Shown: positions 27,501 to 33,524 of the stretch, piece after piece
Position numbering within the stretch: the stretch's first letter is position 1
Layout of the letters: the number at the start of each line of letters is the position of its first letter
Assembly (NCBI GenBank): GCA_938040735.1
Contig: CALHYE010000002.1
Span: 62,001-126,000 of the forward strand
From: an uncultured Bellilinea sp.
GTDB lineage: Bacteria > Chloroflexota > Anaerolineae > Anaerolineales > Anaerolineaceae
Reading direction: 5' to 3'
Length of the DNA: 64,000 nucleotides
Program-made: the position numbers and the translations under genes
The notes under the pieces: generated by a model
What the model was told of the DNA's origin: nothing
Databases searched by the model: none
What the model saw: only the letters and a program-made list of their open reading frames with translations

Positions 27501-27799
27501 ACCAAAAGTACATCACCGCTCTGAAACGATTGGCTGAGTTGTATTTAGAAACTTTACAACCGGTGGAATCGCTGGTATTTGCAAATCAATACCTTCAATT
27601 TGATCCCATCAATGAAAGTGTCCACCAGTTAATCATGCGTTGTTATGCCAGCATGGGGAATATGAACATGGTAATCAAGCAATATCAGATGTTGAGTTAC
27701 CGGTTGGAAAAAGAATTGGGAAGTCAGCCGAGTCCCCAAACGATCTCGCTGTTTGATTTATTGACCCGCAGCCGCCGCAAGACAGAACCTGACAGTTGA
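24530..27799 (+). CDS. STAND-type (MalT-like) ATPase with TPR region and C-terminal winged-helix/BTAD domain
   Basis: A 1089-aa regulator. The N-terminus has the MalT-family opening (ITRTKVILPRRRADLLTRQRL) and Walker A APAGYGKTS near 46-54, with LVIDDYHLVE as Walker B near 143-152. Residues about 360-800 are TPR-like helical repeats (ALYGHTLIRRSGAYRMQGDY, NLLNNLGVLHSLAGLYESAL). The C-terminus (about 840-1085) is not LuxR-type but SARP-like: a winged helix (LGRIQISLGDHIITGMEWRS) and a BTAD helical domain (EFLPEITEEWVLVERERLHQ). STAND proteins are ligand-switched; the TPRs are candidates for sensing a peptide. It sits just upstream of a small secreted peptide gene and may control it (inference). 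Confidence 0.88.
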   Translation: MAELSIPITRTKVILPRRRADLLTRQRLISYLDDLSENRLVIVAAPAGYGKTSLLVDFAHQNPMPVCWLSLDAMDAEPQRFVAAFIAALQSVFPQFGRNSIPALNGMPQERLNLETLVSLIVNDIYETIDEHFILVIDDYHLVENVQEINYFINRFLLLADENCHVFISSRRLLPLADMPLLVARSMVGGIGFEELAFQPEEIRNLYLQNFGITLSEQQVEDLSRLTEGWITGLILSTQVENGQLSTRFQAKKVSGVSIYDYLAQQVLEQQRDELKKFLYRTSLFEEFDTRICEEVLGKGLNLHADWQSLMDEVQRNNLFVLPVIEEDRIWLRYHHLFRDFLQNRLLKENPEEAQRILDRLSGYYQEVGEWERAYHIYERLGDKEAKARLIERAGAIMVSRGRILTLQSWLEDLPSLYIERSPLLLSLQGVVRVMLGDVRSGIESFNLSLGLCKEDEPALYGHTLIRRSGAYRMQGDYIHALEDAEKALDVLTQIPGERQLFATALHAKGTVLHYLGKINESLTWLIRARDIFFDLGDEESAAKVAMEIAMVYRYLGNLEHAEKIYKDALFYYQSSGNIIWQANLLNNLGVLHSLAGLYESALEELEKAIQYARLGGYSRLEAYALTSLGDLFKDVGALREAEQAYQKATPLTQQIEDQFLRFYLTLAKSDLLLIREQIQEAENGLIAAWQSAADAGSLYEEALCKWISGKIAILKEDWDTARRNLEEAENYFSLERHHVEAIRCRMLLLAVYARLRNESELRKYLELLLPVAQDVKFHHLIGSSGEPLGRIFQDEVGLSEDIRVLSAPFLKVIRQHNRHLPNARKQLRQKSQEVPVSPPELTILTLGRIQISLGDHIITGMEWRSQTARDLMLLLMLHPEGLTKEQVGLIFWPDISAGELKIRFKNTIYRLRHAAGKDVVVFEDDIYYFNRAMDYEADFETFNREIQLAGLARKPEQEIQHYRRAVELYKGEFLPEITEEWVLVERERLHQKYITALKRLAELYLETLQPVESLVFANQYLQFDPINESVHQLIMRCYASMGNMNMVIKQYQMLSYRLEKELGSQPSPQTISLFDLLTRSRRKTEPDS

Positions 27800-27813
27800 G
27801 GGCTCCTTAATCA

Positions 27814-27836
27814 AACGTTAACAAATTGTTAACGTT
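27814..27836. promoter_or_regulatory. 23-bp perfect palindrome (operator-like)
   Basis: AACGTTAACAA, central A, TTGTTAACGTT: 11-bp arms with no mismatch, 15 bp after the regulator's stop codon and about 106 bp before the peptide start. It lacks a U-tract and is AT-rich, so it reads better as a dimeric protein binding site than as a terminator. Confidence 0.6.
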
Positions 27837-27870
27837 AAAACCTCCAAAAACAGCCTCAAAACCGGTTTAC

Positions 27871-27905
27871 GGAAGCCTCTTTGGAAGCCTACCCCTGATT
27901 AAACT
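27871..27905 (+). promoter_or_regulatory. Direct repeats and putative activated promoter of the peptide locus
   Basis: GGAAGCCT occurs twice, at 27871-27878 and 27883-27890 (12-bp period), and 9 nt after the second copy lies a -10-like TAAACT (27900-27905). SARP/BTAD regulators characteristically bind heptamer direct repeats spaced about 11 bp, roughly 8 bp upstream of the -10, in place of a -35. The fit is close but the period is 12 rather than 11. Confidence 0.4.
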
Positions 27906-27942
27906 GGATTTATCCAAACACAAATAAAAAGGAGAGGCTGAA

Positions 27943-28068
27943 ATGAAAAAGATCAATTCTCGTGTTGTGTGGTTCGTTCTGACGGTTGCCCTGTTCGTGC
28001 TGGGTTCCGGAGCGCCGGAAGCGGGTGGCGGAATTATCAACAACATCATCAACTTCCCCGGCTGGTAA
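27943..28068 (+). CDS. 41-aa secreted peptide precursor
   Basis: A short ORF missed by the ORF track. AAGGAGAGG lies 6-8 nt before the ATG. The N-terminus is a signal peptide: MKKINSR, a hydrophobic core VVWFVLTVALFVLGS, then small residues, and the remainder GAPEAGGGIINNIINFPGW would be the mature part. Cleavage after GSG or GAPEA, or after the GGG, would release about 11-19 residues, hydrophobic and uncharged except for Glu, ending in Trp. There is no cysteine. It could be a signalling peptide, a bacteriocin or a small membrane peptide. First gene of a cluster with DUF5317, NHLP-like and HD-GYP genes. Confidence 0.68.
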   Translation: MKKINSRVVWFVLTVALFVLGSGAPEAGGGIINNIINFPGW

Positions 28069-28093
28069 TTTGCCCCGAAACCTTTTTGCTTGA

Positions 28094-28681
28094 ATGATCC
28101 TTCTCACAGCCGTCATCGCAGGCCTGACTCTCGGGCTAATTCGAGCAAAAATAGGCAACCGCTCGTACCGTCCATTTCCCTTTCAATGGGGGTGGATGGT
28201 GGTGGTGGCGCTCATCCTGCAATGGCTCGCCTTTGGATTTCCCCTTACCAGCGCAATTTGCCCGGATGAGGTAGCAAGCATCAGTTTAGTACTTTCACAA
28301 TTCATATTACTCATTTTTGCATGGTTCAATCGGAAGGTTCCCGGTTTCTGGCTGCTGACCAGCGGTCTGGCGCTCAACTTGTTGGTCATCAGCATCAATG
28401 GCGGCTTTATGCCGATCAGCCCGGAGACTGTTCAATGGCTGCGCGGGGACTCCGCCACAGCCGGTTGGGTGGTCGGTGAGCGGTTAGGAACAGGGAAGGA
28501 TATTGTGCTCCCGGTTGAACAAACCAAACTCGAATTTCTTTCCGACCGATTTCGAACGCCGGACAGCCCGTATTATCGGGTTGCCTTCAGTGCGGGTGAT
28601 GTGTTCATTGCGCTGGGCGCTTTCTGGTTATTATGGTCAGTCGGCGGGCCGTTTGAGCGAAATTCGAGAAAGGAGACTTAA
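28094..28681 (+). CDS. DUF5317-like integral membrane protein
   Basis: A 195-aa protein with about five membrane helices (ILLTAVIAGLTLGLIRA, WMVVVALILQWLAFGF, LVLSQFILLIFAWF, WLLTSGLALNLLVIS and VFIALGAFWLLWSV). The motif SINGGFMPISPETV between helices is the hallmark I associate with DUF5317; the loop after it (about 115-160, FLSDRFRTPDSPYYRVAFSAGD) is probably outside. Function unknown. No clear SD before ATG 28094, only 25 bp after the peptide stop, so translation may be coupled. Two bp separate it from the NHLP-like gene. Confidence 0.75.
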   Translation: MILLTAVIAGLTLGLIRAKIGNRSYRPFPFQWGWMVVVALILQWLAFGFPLTSAICPDEVASISLVLSQFILLIFAWFNRKVPGFWLLTSGLALNLLVISINGGFMPISPETVQWLRGDSATAGWVVGERLGTGKDIVLPVEQTKLEFLSDRFRTPDSPYYRVAFSAGDVFIALGAFWLLWSVGGPFERNSRKET

Positions 28682-28683
28682 CG

Positions 28684-28971
28684 ATGACACCTACACTCAT
28701 GGATACAAGAAAACCCGCTTATCGAGATGTTTCAGAAGAATATGGCCGCATCCTGACCGCAGCGGTGATCAGCGCTCAGTTTCGGCAATTGCTTCTCAGC
28801 AATCCAGCAAAAGCGCTCGCAGCCGGTTTTGGCGGTGAGGCGTTTCATCTCAGCAGCGAGGATCGCTCTCGTTTGGTAGCAATTCGGGCAACTTCTCTGG
28901 CTGATTTCGCTTCTCAGTTGAGTGGATACAACGCTAACCGCTCCGTTCAGGCGGCAGTGTGTGGGGATTAG
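28684..28971 (+). CDS. NHLP/Os1348-like small protein (possible RiPP-leader-type)
   Basis: A 95-aa protein with a strong SD (AAAGGAGA). The middle, LSNPAKALAAGFGGEAFHLSSEDRSRLVAIRATSLADFASQL (shown as several motifs of the family), resembles the nitrile-hydratase-alpha-like leader (NHLP) clan: 'NPxxAL...F/L..EDR..L..I.A.SL.DFA'. The tail after that is short (SGYNANRSVQAAVCGD) with one Cys and one Ser and no classic GG cleavage site, so it may be a regulatory member rather than a modified-peptide precursor. Assignment is from memory of the family and should be checked by HMM. Confidence 0.65.
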   Translation: MTPTLMDTRKPAYRDVSEEYGRILTAAVISAQFRQLLLSNPAKALAAGFGGEAFHLSSEDRSRLVAIRATSLADFASQLSGYNANRSVQAAVCGD

Positions 28972-29066
28972 AGGTTTATTATTCTTAACCATTGATGGGG
29001 ATACTGGAAACTGTTTCCCTGACCGTGCATCGAAGCGTGCGTTTCTGCTTACAAGGAATGGACTCC

Positions 29067-30224
29067 ATGATTACAGGGAATCTCTTTTTTGGCGGGGATA
29101 TCCTTAACCGCCTGGGAAAATTCAAAACCCCTCTTGTCACAGAGGCGTGGGGGGAGTCGGGCGATCTGGCTGCACAATGGTTGCAGGTTGAAGGATCGTC
29201 CAGTTTGCTTCATGAAATTGCGGTTAAGGCAGTTGAGTTACTGGATGTCAAACATTCTCAAGTTTTGGTGTTGTGCGCAGACGGCACTTTTCACCGACAG
29301 GCATTTTATCAGGCTCAAACCTTGTTGAGCCGTTCTAACGGGGTCTTACGCAATTATCCACGTTTGAATCATTTTCTTCAAAAAGTTATTCTCAGCGATG
29401 GACCGGTCCTGATTGGTTATCGAGATGCTTTTTTAGGTGCGGAAGAACGGCGCATGTTGAAATTGCAAGCCAATGAAAATCTGGTACTTTTCCCAATGAG
29501 GTTAGAGACCGAACCGGTTGGGATTTTTGGTTTGTGCTTTGACCGCTTTCATTCCATTGAGCAGCGACTGCCGCTGGCGATGATGTTTGCCGAACAGGCC
29601 GCTCAAGCCATTCAGCGGGAGGGGCTGGCTCTGACGGAGGAAGAATCGGCCGTAGAAATTGTGCTGGCATTGGCTAAAGCGCAAGAATCCAGAGATTTTT
29701 CCACCGGCTCGCATTGTCGAAGAGTAACCCGCATGGCTGAGCAAGTCGCTTTACGAATGGGTTGTACTTTTCGTGAAGTTCAGGATGTTCGGAGAGCAGC
29801 CCTCTTACACGATATCGGAAAAATTGGGATTCCGGATCAAATCCTACATAAGCCCGGACCGCTAACCGAGCGCGAATGGGCGATCATGCGTCAACATCCG
29901 GAAATAGGGGCAAGAATTCTGCGTCTGGTGCATGGGCTGAGTGAGGTGGCGAGACTGGTGCTGGCTCATCATGAACGATATGACGGCTCCGGCTATCCTT
30001 ATGGATTGAGCGGAGACAGTATTCCCTTAGGCGCTCGGATTCTGGCGGTCGTAGATGCGTTTGGGGCGATGACGACCGATCGCGTTTATCGGCCGGCTTT
30101 GTCATTTCGGGATGCACTGGCAGAGTTAAAACGCTGCGCCGGCACCGATTTTGACCCGAAAGTGGTGGATGTTTTTTTGGGATTGATGAATGCAGACTCG
30201 GATGGGATGGAAGATGTAGGGTGA
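29067..30224 (+). CDS. HD-GYP phosphodiesterase with N-terminal GAF-like sensor
   Basis: Residues about 1-190 look like a GAF domain (SSLLHEIAVKAVELLDVKHS ... VGIFGLCFDRFHSIEQRLPL). From about 205 the HD-GYP domain follows: SHCRRVTRMAEQVALRMG, LLHDIGKIGIPDQILHKPG, MRQHPEIG, AHHERYDGSGYP and ARILAVVDAFGAMTTDR. All metal ligands and the GYP motif are present, predicting c-di-GMP hydrolysis controlled by the sensor. Start set at ATG 29067 (AAGGA 9 nt before); ORF-track TTG 28992 has no SD. Last gene of the peptide cluster, followed by a terminator. Confidence 0.85.
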   Translation: MITGNLFFGGDILNRLGKFKTPLVTEAWGESGDLAAQWLQVEGSSSLLHEIAVKAVELLDVKHSQVLVLCADGTFHRQAFYQAQTLLSRSNGVLRNYPRLNHFLQKVILSDGPVLIGYRDAFLGAEERRMLKLQANENLVLFPMRLETEPVGIFGLCFDRFHSIEQRLPLAMMFAEQAAQAIQREGLALTEEESAVEIVLALAKAQESRDFSTGSHCRRVTRMAEQVALRMGCTFREVQDVRRAALLHDIGKIGIPDQILHKPGPLTEREWAIMRQHPEIGARILRLVHGLSEVARLVLAHHERYDGSGYPYGLSGDSIPLGARILAVVDAFGAMTTDRVYRPALSFRDALAELKRCAGTDFDPKVVDVFLGLMNADSDGMEDVG

Positions 30225-30244
30225 AGTCATCCCAATCTTAAGTC

Positions 30245-30283
30245 GGGTGCCCCGTGCGAAGTGTACAGCGCAACGGGGCACCC
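30245..30283. terminator. Bidirectional-type terminator hairpin
   Basis: GGGTGCCCCGT (30245-30255) pairs perfectly with ACGGGGCACCC (30273-30283), between convergent genes. The plus-strand tail is ATTTATTTAT, an imperfect U-tract. Confidence 0.7.
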
Positions 30284-30306
30284 ATTTATTTATCCGTTTC
30301 GTTGAT

Positions 30307-30723
30307 TTATCCGTTGGAGGCGGGACGGCGATTGATGAGACTGATACGGACTTCCGGTAGATCCGTATAGAGCAAATACAGGGCTGAGAGGAAAATACTG
30401 ATTAAAGTCAACGAAACGTACGAGACATTCAAACGAACTGTCCCGTCCACAAGGATGGAAGCGCGCGGCATGAGCAGCATAAGGCGGCTAATGATGTTGA
30501 ACCCATGAGCAAAGGAAAGCAGGTACCACGGCCAGGATTGAACTGCCCCGCGAAATACTAACTGAATCGCGGCGATTAATGCCAAAATTGCCAGCAAGAA
30601 TGGAAGCCACCATTCCTGAGTGGAAGGCGAATAGGAATCTGGGGGGAGAAGTAAAATAGGAAAAAACTGAATGATAAATAAAATAATGACCACATTGGGT
30701 TGGGCAATTTTTTTCCGCAACAT
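30307..30723 (-). CDS. Hypothetical four-helix membrane protein
   Basis: A 138-aa protein with four hydrophobic segments (VVIILFIIQFFPILLL, FLLAILALIAAIQLVF, a weaker WYLLSFAHGFNIISRLMLLM and VSLTLISIFLSALYLLY). The sequence FAHGFNIISRLMLLMPRA in the third segment is distinctive but I do not recognise the family. Convergent with the HD-GYP gene and divergent from the liv operon. A weak AGGGAGA lies before ATG 30723. Confidence 0.65.
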   Translation of the reverse strand: MLRKKIAQPNVVIILFIIQFFPILLLPPDSYSPSTQEWWLPFLLAILALIAAIQLVFRGAVQSWPWYLLSFAHGFNIISRLMLLMPRASILVDGTVRLNVSYVSLTLISIFLSALYLLYTDLPEVRISLINRRPASNG

Positions 30724-30842
30724 AACTTGCAGTCTCCCTCTATTTAGGTTGGAATAAAAAGGGGAATAGGTTACAGGACAATCTTACAATTTGTGAGTGT
30801 AAATGTCAAGCAATGCCCCAAAAATTAGAGGAAGTTAAACAC

Positions 30843-30871
30843 TTGACAATTTGAGCATGATTCTCTATTAT
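30843..30871 (+). promoter_or_regulatory. Promoter of the liv operon
   Basis: A perfect TTGACA (30843-30848), 17-bp spacer, TATTAT (30866-30871). It predicts transcription from about 30878 and a 5' leader of about 210 nt before livK. Confidence 0.82.
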
Positions 30872-30880
30872 ATGCACTAT

Positions 30881-30956
30881 GCAATTTCATGCAATATCGA
30901 AATTGCTGATTTCGATTAATTCCCTCTTTTTTCATCATTTATATGTAAGAAATTGC
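30881..30956 (+). promoter_or_regulatory. liv leader RNA with mutually exclusive hairpins
   Basis: GCAATTTC (30881-30888) can pair with GAAATTGC at 30899-30906 or with a second GAAATTGC at 30949-30956. ATCGAAAT (30896-30903) pairs with ATTTCGAT (30909-30916). The first and third helices share bases, so only one can form. A CTTTTTT run follows at 30926-30932. The 365-base gap 30724-31089 contains only this leader, the promoter and the short ORF below. Confidence 0.5.
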
Positions 30957-30976
30957 CTTTTGGGAAGGAGGTGATA

Positions 30977-31042
30977 TTGTTCCACATAAGAAAAAGGGAG
31001 AATCACAGGCTCAGACTGGTTCTGGTGCCCGACGGGGGATAA
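30977..31042 (+). CDS. Possible short leader ORF upstream of livK
   Basis: AAGGAGGTGAT (30965-30975) is an 11-base match to the 3' end of 16S rRNA, far stronger than any SD in the window, and is followed by TTG at 30977 (or in-frame GTG at 30971) and 21 codons ending LRLVLVPDGG. Leu and Val make up about a third of the residues, so a branched-chain leader peptide is possible. It could also be only a ribosome standby or entry site. Confidence 0.4.
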   Translation: MFHIRKRENHRLRLVLVPDGG

Positions 31043-31089
31043 AAATCTAATAATTTTCATCGTTCATTTGCCAAATTATGGAGGAGAAA

Positions 31090-32256
31090 ATGCGTTTCGT
31101 AAAATTTTTCAGTTTATTGATTGTGGCTGCTCTGATCCTTTCGGCATGCGCTCAGGGCGGCAGCACCGGCGGCCAGCAGAAAGAATTGAAGGTGGCAATT
31201 TTGGCGCCGTTGTCCGGTCCGGTTCCGACCTTTGGGGTTTCCACTCGCGATGGCGCCTTGATGGCAATTGACGAATGGAACGCCAAGGGCGGCGTGTTGG
31301 GCATGAAGATTGTCCCAATTGTAGAGGACAGCCAATGCACCCCCGATCCGGCGGTCAATGCTGCCAATAAGGTCATTGATCAGGATGGCGTCAAGTTCAT
31401 CATTGGTGAAGTGTGCTCCAAAGCATCCATTCCGGTTTCCGAAATTGCCAATTCCAAGGGTGTTCTTCAAATCAGCCCCACTTCCACCAATGAACAGGTC
31501 ACCGTGGATACCAATGGGAATGTGAAGCCCTATATCTTCCGCGCCTGCTTCATTGATCCCTTCCAGGGGTATGTTGGCGCTAAATTTGCTATCGATAAGT
31601 TGGGTGCAAAGACTGCCTTTGTGATGCTGGATCAGGCCAATGACTATGTGAAGGGTCTGGCTACGGAATTTGCCAAGAACTTTGAAATGATGGGTGGTAA
31701 AGTGGTTGGTACCGAATCGTACACGGCCACTGACACCGATTTCTCGGTTATCCTGGGCAAGATTGCTGAAGCCAAACCGGATGTGGTCTATCTGCCGGAT
31801 TATTACAACATTGTCAATCTGGTAGCCAAACAGGCCAAAGAGAAAGGGATCAATACACCCTTCATCGGTGGAGATGGCTGGGATTCCCCGGATCTGGATT
31901 TGGCCGCTGCGGCTGGCGGTTACTTCACCAATCACTATTCGCCGGATGATCCGCGCCCCGAAGTGGTCAACTTCCTGAAAGCCTATGGCGAAAAATACAA
32001 AGATGAAAGCGGCAATCCCAAAGTTCCGGATGCGCTGGCTGCTCTGGCTTACGATGCCGCCAACGTGTTGCTGCAGGCCATTAATGATGCCGGTACGACC
32101 GATACCGCCAAAGTCAAGGATACATTGGAGAAAATTACCTACAAGGGTGTTTCCGGTACGATCACCTTTGATGCCAATCACAATCCAATCAAGTCGGCGG
32201 CTTTGCTTGCAGTCAAACCCGACGGGGTAAAATTCGAGACCATTGTCAACCCCTAA
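31090..32256 (+). CDS. livK: Branched-chain amino-acid ABC transporter, substrate-binding lipoprotein
   Basis: A 388-aa periplasmic-binding-protein type I. ATG 31090 (after GGAGGAG) gives a clean signal MRFVKFFSLLIVAALILSAC with lipobox LSAC; ORF-track ATG 31078 is part of the SD. The family features LKVAILAPLSGPVPTFG, GALMAIDEWNAKGGVLG and YDAANVLLQAI are clear. It delivers Leu/Ile/Val or related amides to the LivHM channel. A terminator-like hairpin after the gene should make it more abundant than the membrane parts. Confidence 0.94.
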   Translation: MRFVKFFSLLIVAALILSACAQGGSTGGQQKELKVAILAPLSGPVPTFGVSTRDGALMAIDEWNAKGGVLGMKIVPIVEDSQCTPDPAVNAANKVIDQDGVKFIIGEVCSKASIPVSEIANSKGVLQISPTSTNEQVTVDTNGNVKPYIFRACFIDPFQGYVGAKFAIDKLGAKTAFVMLDQANDYVKGLATEFAKNFEMMGGKVVGTESYTATDTDFSVILGKIAEAKPDVVYLPDYYNIVNLVAKQAKEKGINTPFIGGDGWDSPDLDLAAAAGGYFTNHYSPDDPRPEVVNFLKAYGEKYKDESGNPKVPDALAALAYDAANVLLQAINDAGTTDTAKVKDTLEKITYKGVSGTITFDANHNPIKSAALLAVKPDGVKFETIVNP

Positions 32257-32278
32257 TTCAACCTTCTGACCAAGCCAT

Positions 32279-32309
32279 GGAGGGCAGCTGAGCGTTGCCC
32301 TCCAATTTT
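32279..32309 (+). terminator. Intra-operon terminator after livK
   Basis: GGAGGGCA, 9-nt loop, TGCCCTCC (perfect 8 bp) then AATTTT. The short U-tract suggests partial termination, leaving the downstream permease genes at lower level. Confidence 0.7.
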
Positions 32310-32378
32310 GGTTTGGCGGAGCTCTTTATCCTTGTATTCGTTATAAACCGAAATTCCTAATTTGGAGGTGCTCGGCCG

Positions 32379-33512
32379 ATGCAGCAGTTGAGCGGTTCAT
32401 CTCAAGTGATGATTACAGCCCCAAAAAAGAAAAAGCGACCCCCGCTGGCGTGGGTTGGTCAGGGATTTTTTATTGTGCTGGCTATTCTCGTGGCAGGAAT
32501 TTTAATCAGCAACCTCATTCGACAGCCTACTTTGTTTGCTCAATTTTTTATTAGCGGGCTGCAATTGGGTTTTGTGTATGCCATGATTGCTTTGGGCTAC
32601 ACGATGGTTTATGGAATTGTCAAATTGATTAATTTTGCCCATGGCGATGTTTTCATGGTCGGAGCTTTTGTGTCTTATTTTGCAGTAGCCCGTTTTCGGC
32701 TTCATCAATGGCCACTGGCGGCTTTTCCGCAAATATCGCCGGGTGTGGGTGTGGTGATTGGTTCCATCACTGTTATTCTGCTTTCGATGGTGATTTGTTC
32801 CGCTCTGGCAGTTACGATCGAGCGGGTTGCTTATAAACCTCTGCGGGATGCTCCGCGGATTGCGGCTTTGATTACAGCAATCGGTGTTTCATTCTTTTTG
32901 GAATATTTTGGGGCTTTGAATTTTGTTTTTTCGCCTCGTTTTATCCCTTATGAACGGCCTTTTGAAGTGGTAGCCTGGTATATCAAGGATGGCATTCATC
33001 TGATTAAACCGGGGGAAGCGCCGCCGGATGGGGCGATCACTTTCTCGAATATTTTGGTGATTATCATTATTGCGTCTATTCTGGTACAGATCTTTTTGCA
33101 ATTTTTAGTGAAGCGCACCAAAATCGGCATTGCCATGCGCGCCTCTTCTTACGATAAGCCGGCAGCCCGATTGATGGGTATCAATGTTGATTCGGTGATC
33201 TCTTTTACCTTTGCAATTGGGGCTGCTTTTGCCGGCCTGGGTGGGGTTTTATATGCGATTGCGTATAGCTCAATCTGGACACAGTTGGGTATTTTGCCGG
33301 GCTTGAAAGCCTTTGTGGCAGCCGTTTTAGGAGGTATTGGCAGCATTCCTGGCGCTTTTGTTGGCGCTTTGATTATGGGGCAGGCTGAGGCAATGACGAT
33401 GGGGTACATTTCAACCCCGATGCGCGACGCGGTTGCTTTTAGCATCTTAATCATTGTGCTTCTCATCCGACCGACCGGTATCTTCGGCGAACCGGAAAAA
33501 GAGAAAGTCTAA
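32379..33512 (+). CDS. livH: Branched-chain amino-acid ABC transporter permease
   Basis: A 377-aa LivH-type permease with about eight helices. Family motifs: GLQLGFVYAMIALGYTMVYGIVKLINFAHGDVFM, the EAA-like loop RASSYDKPAARLMGINVDSV and LKAFVAAVLGGIGSIPGAFVGAL. An extended, lysine-rich N-terminus (MITAPKKKKRPPLAW) precedes the first helix. SD GGAGGTG. Forms the channel with LivM; powered by LivG and LivF. Confidence 0.94.
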   Translation: MQQLSGSSQVMITAPKKKKRPPLAWVGQGFFIVLAILVAGILISNLIRQPTLFAQFFISGLQLGFVYAMIALGYTMVYGIVKLINFAHGDVFMVGAFVSYFAVARFRLHQWPLAAFPQISPGVGVVIGSITVILLSMVICSALAVTIERVAYKPLRDAPRIAALITAIGVSFFLEYFGALNFVFSPRFIPYERPFEVVAWYIKDGIHLIKPGEAPPDGAITFSNILVIIIIASILVQIFLQFLVKRTKIGIAMRASSYDKPAARLMGINVDSVISFTFAIGAAFAGLGGVLYAIAYSSIWTQLGILPGLKAFVAAVLGGIGSIPGAFVGALIMGQAEAMTMGYISTPMRDAVAFSILIIVLLIRPTGIFGEPEKEKV

Positions 33513-33524
33513 AGGAGAGCCCTG

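Noticed and set aside
30881-31042. T-box riboswitch for the liv (or his) leader
   Set aside because: No T-box AGGGTGGNACCGCG sequence is present in either leader; the his leader has a His-codon peptide instead.
31114-32181. 355-aa ORF antisense to livK
   Set aside because: It is a mirror frame of a strongly conserved binding protein; composition is shadow-like and no SD or domain is seen.
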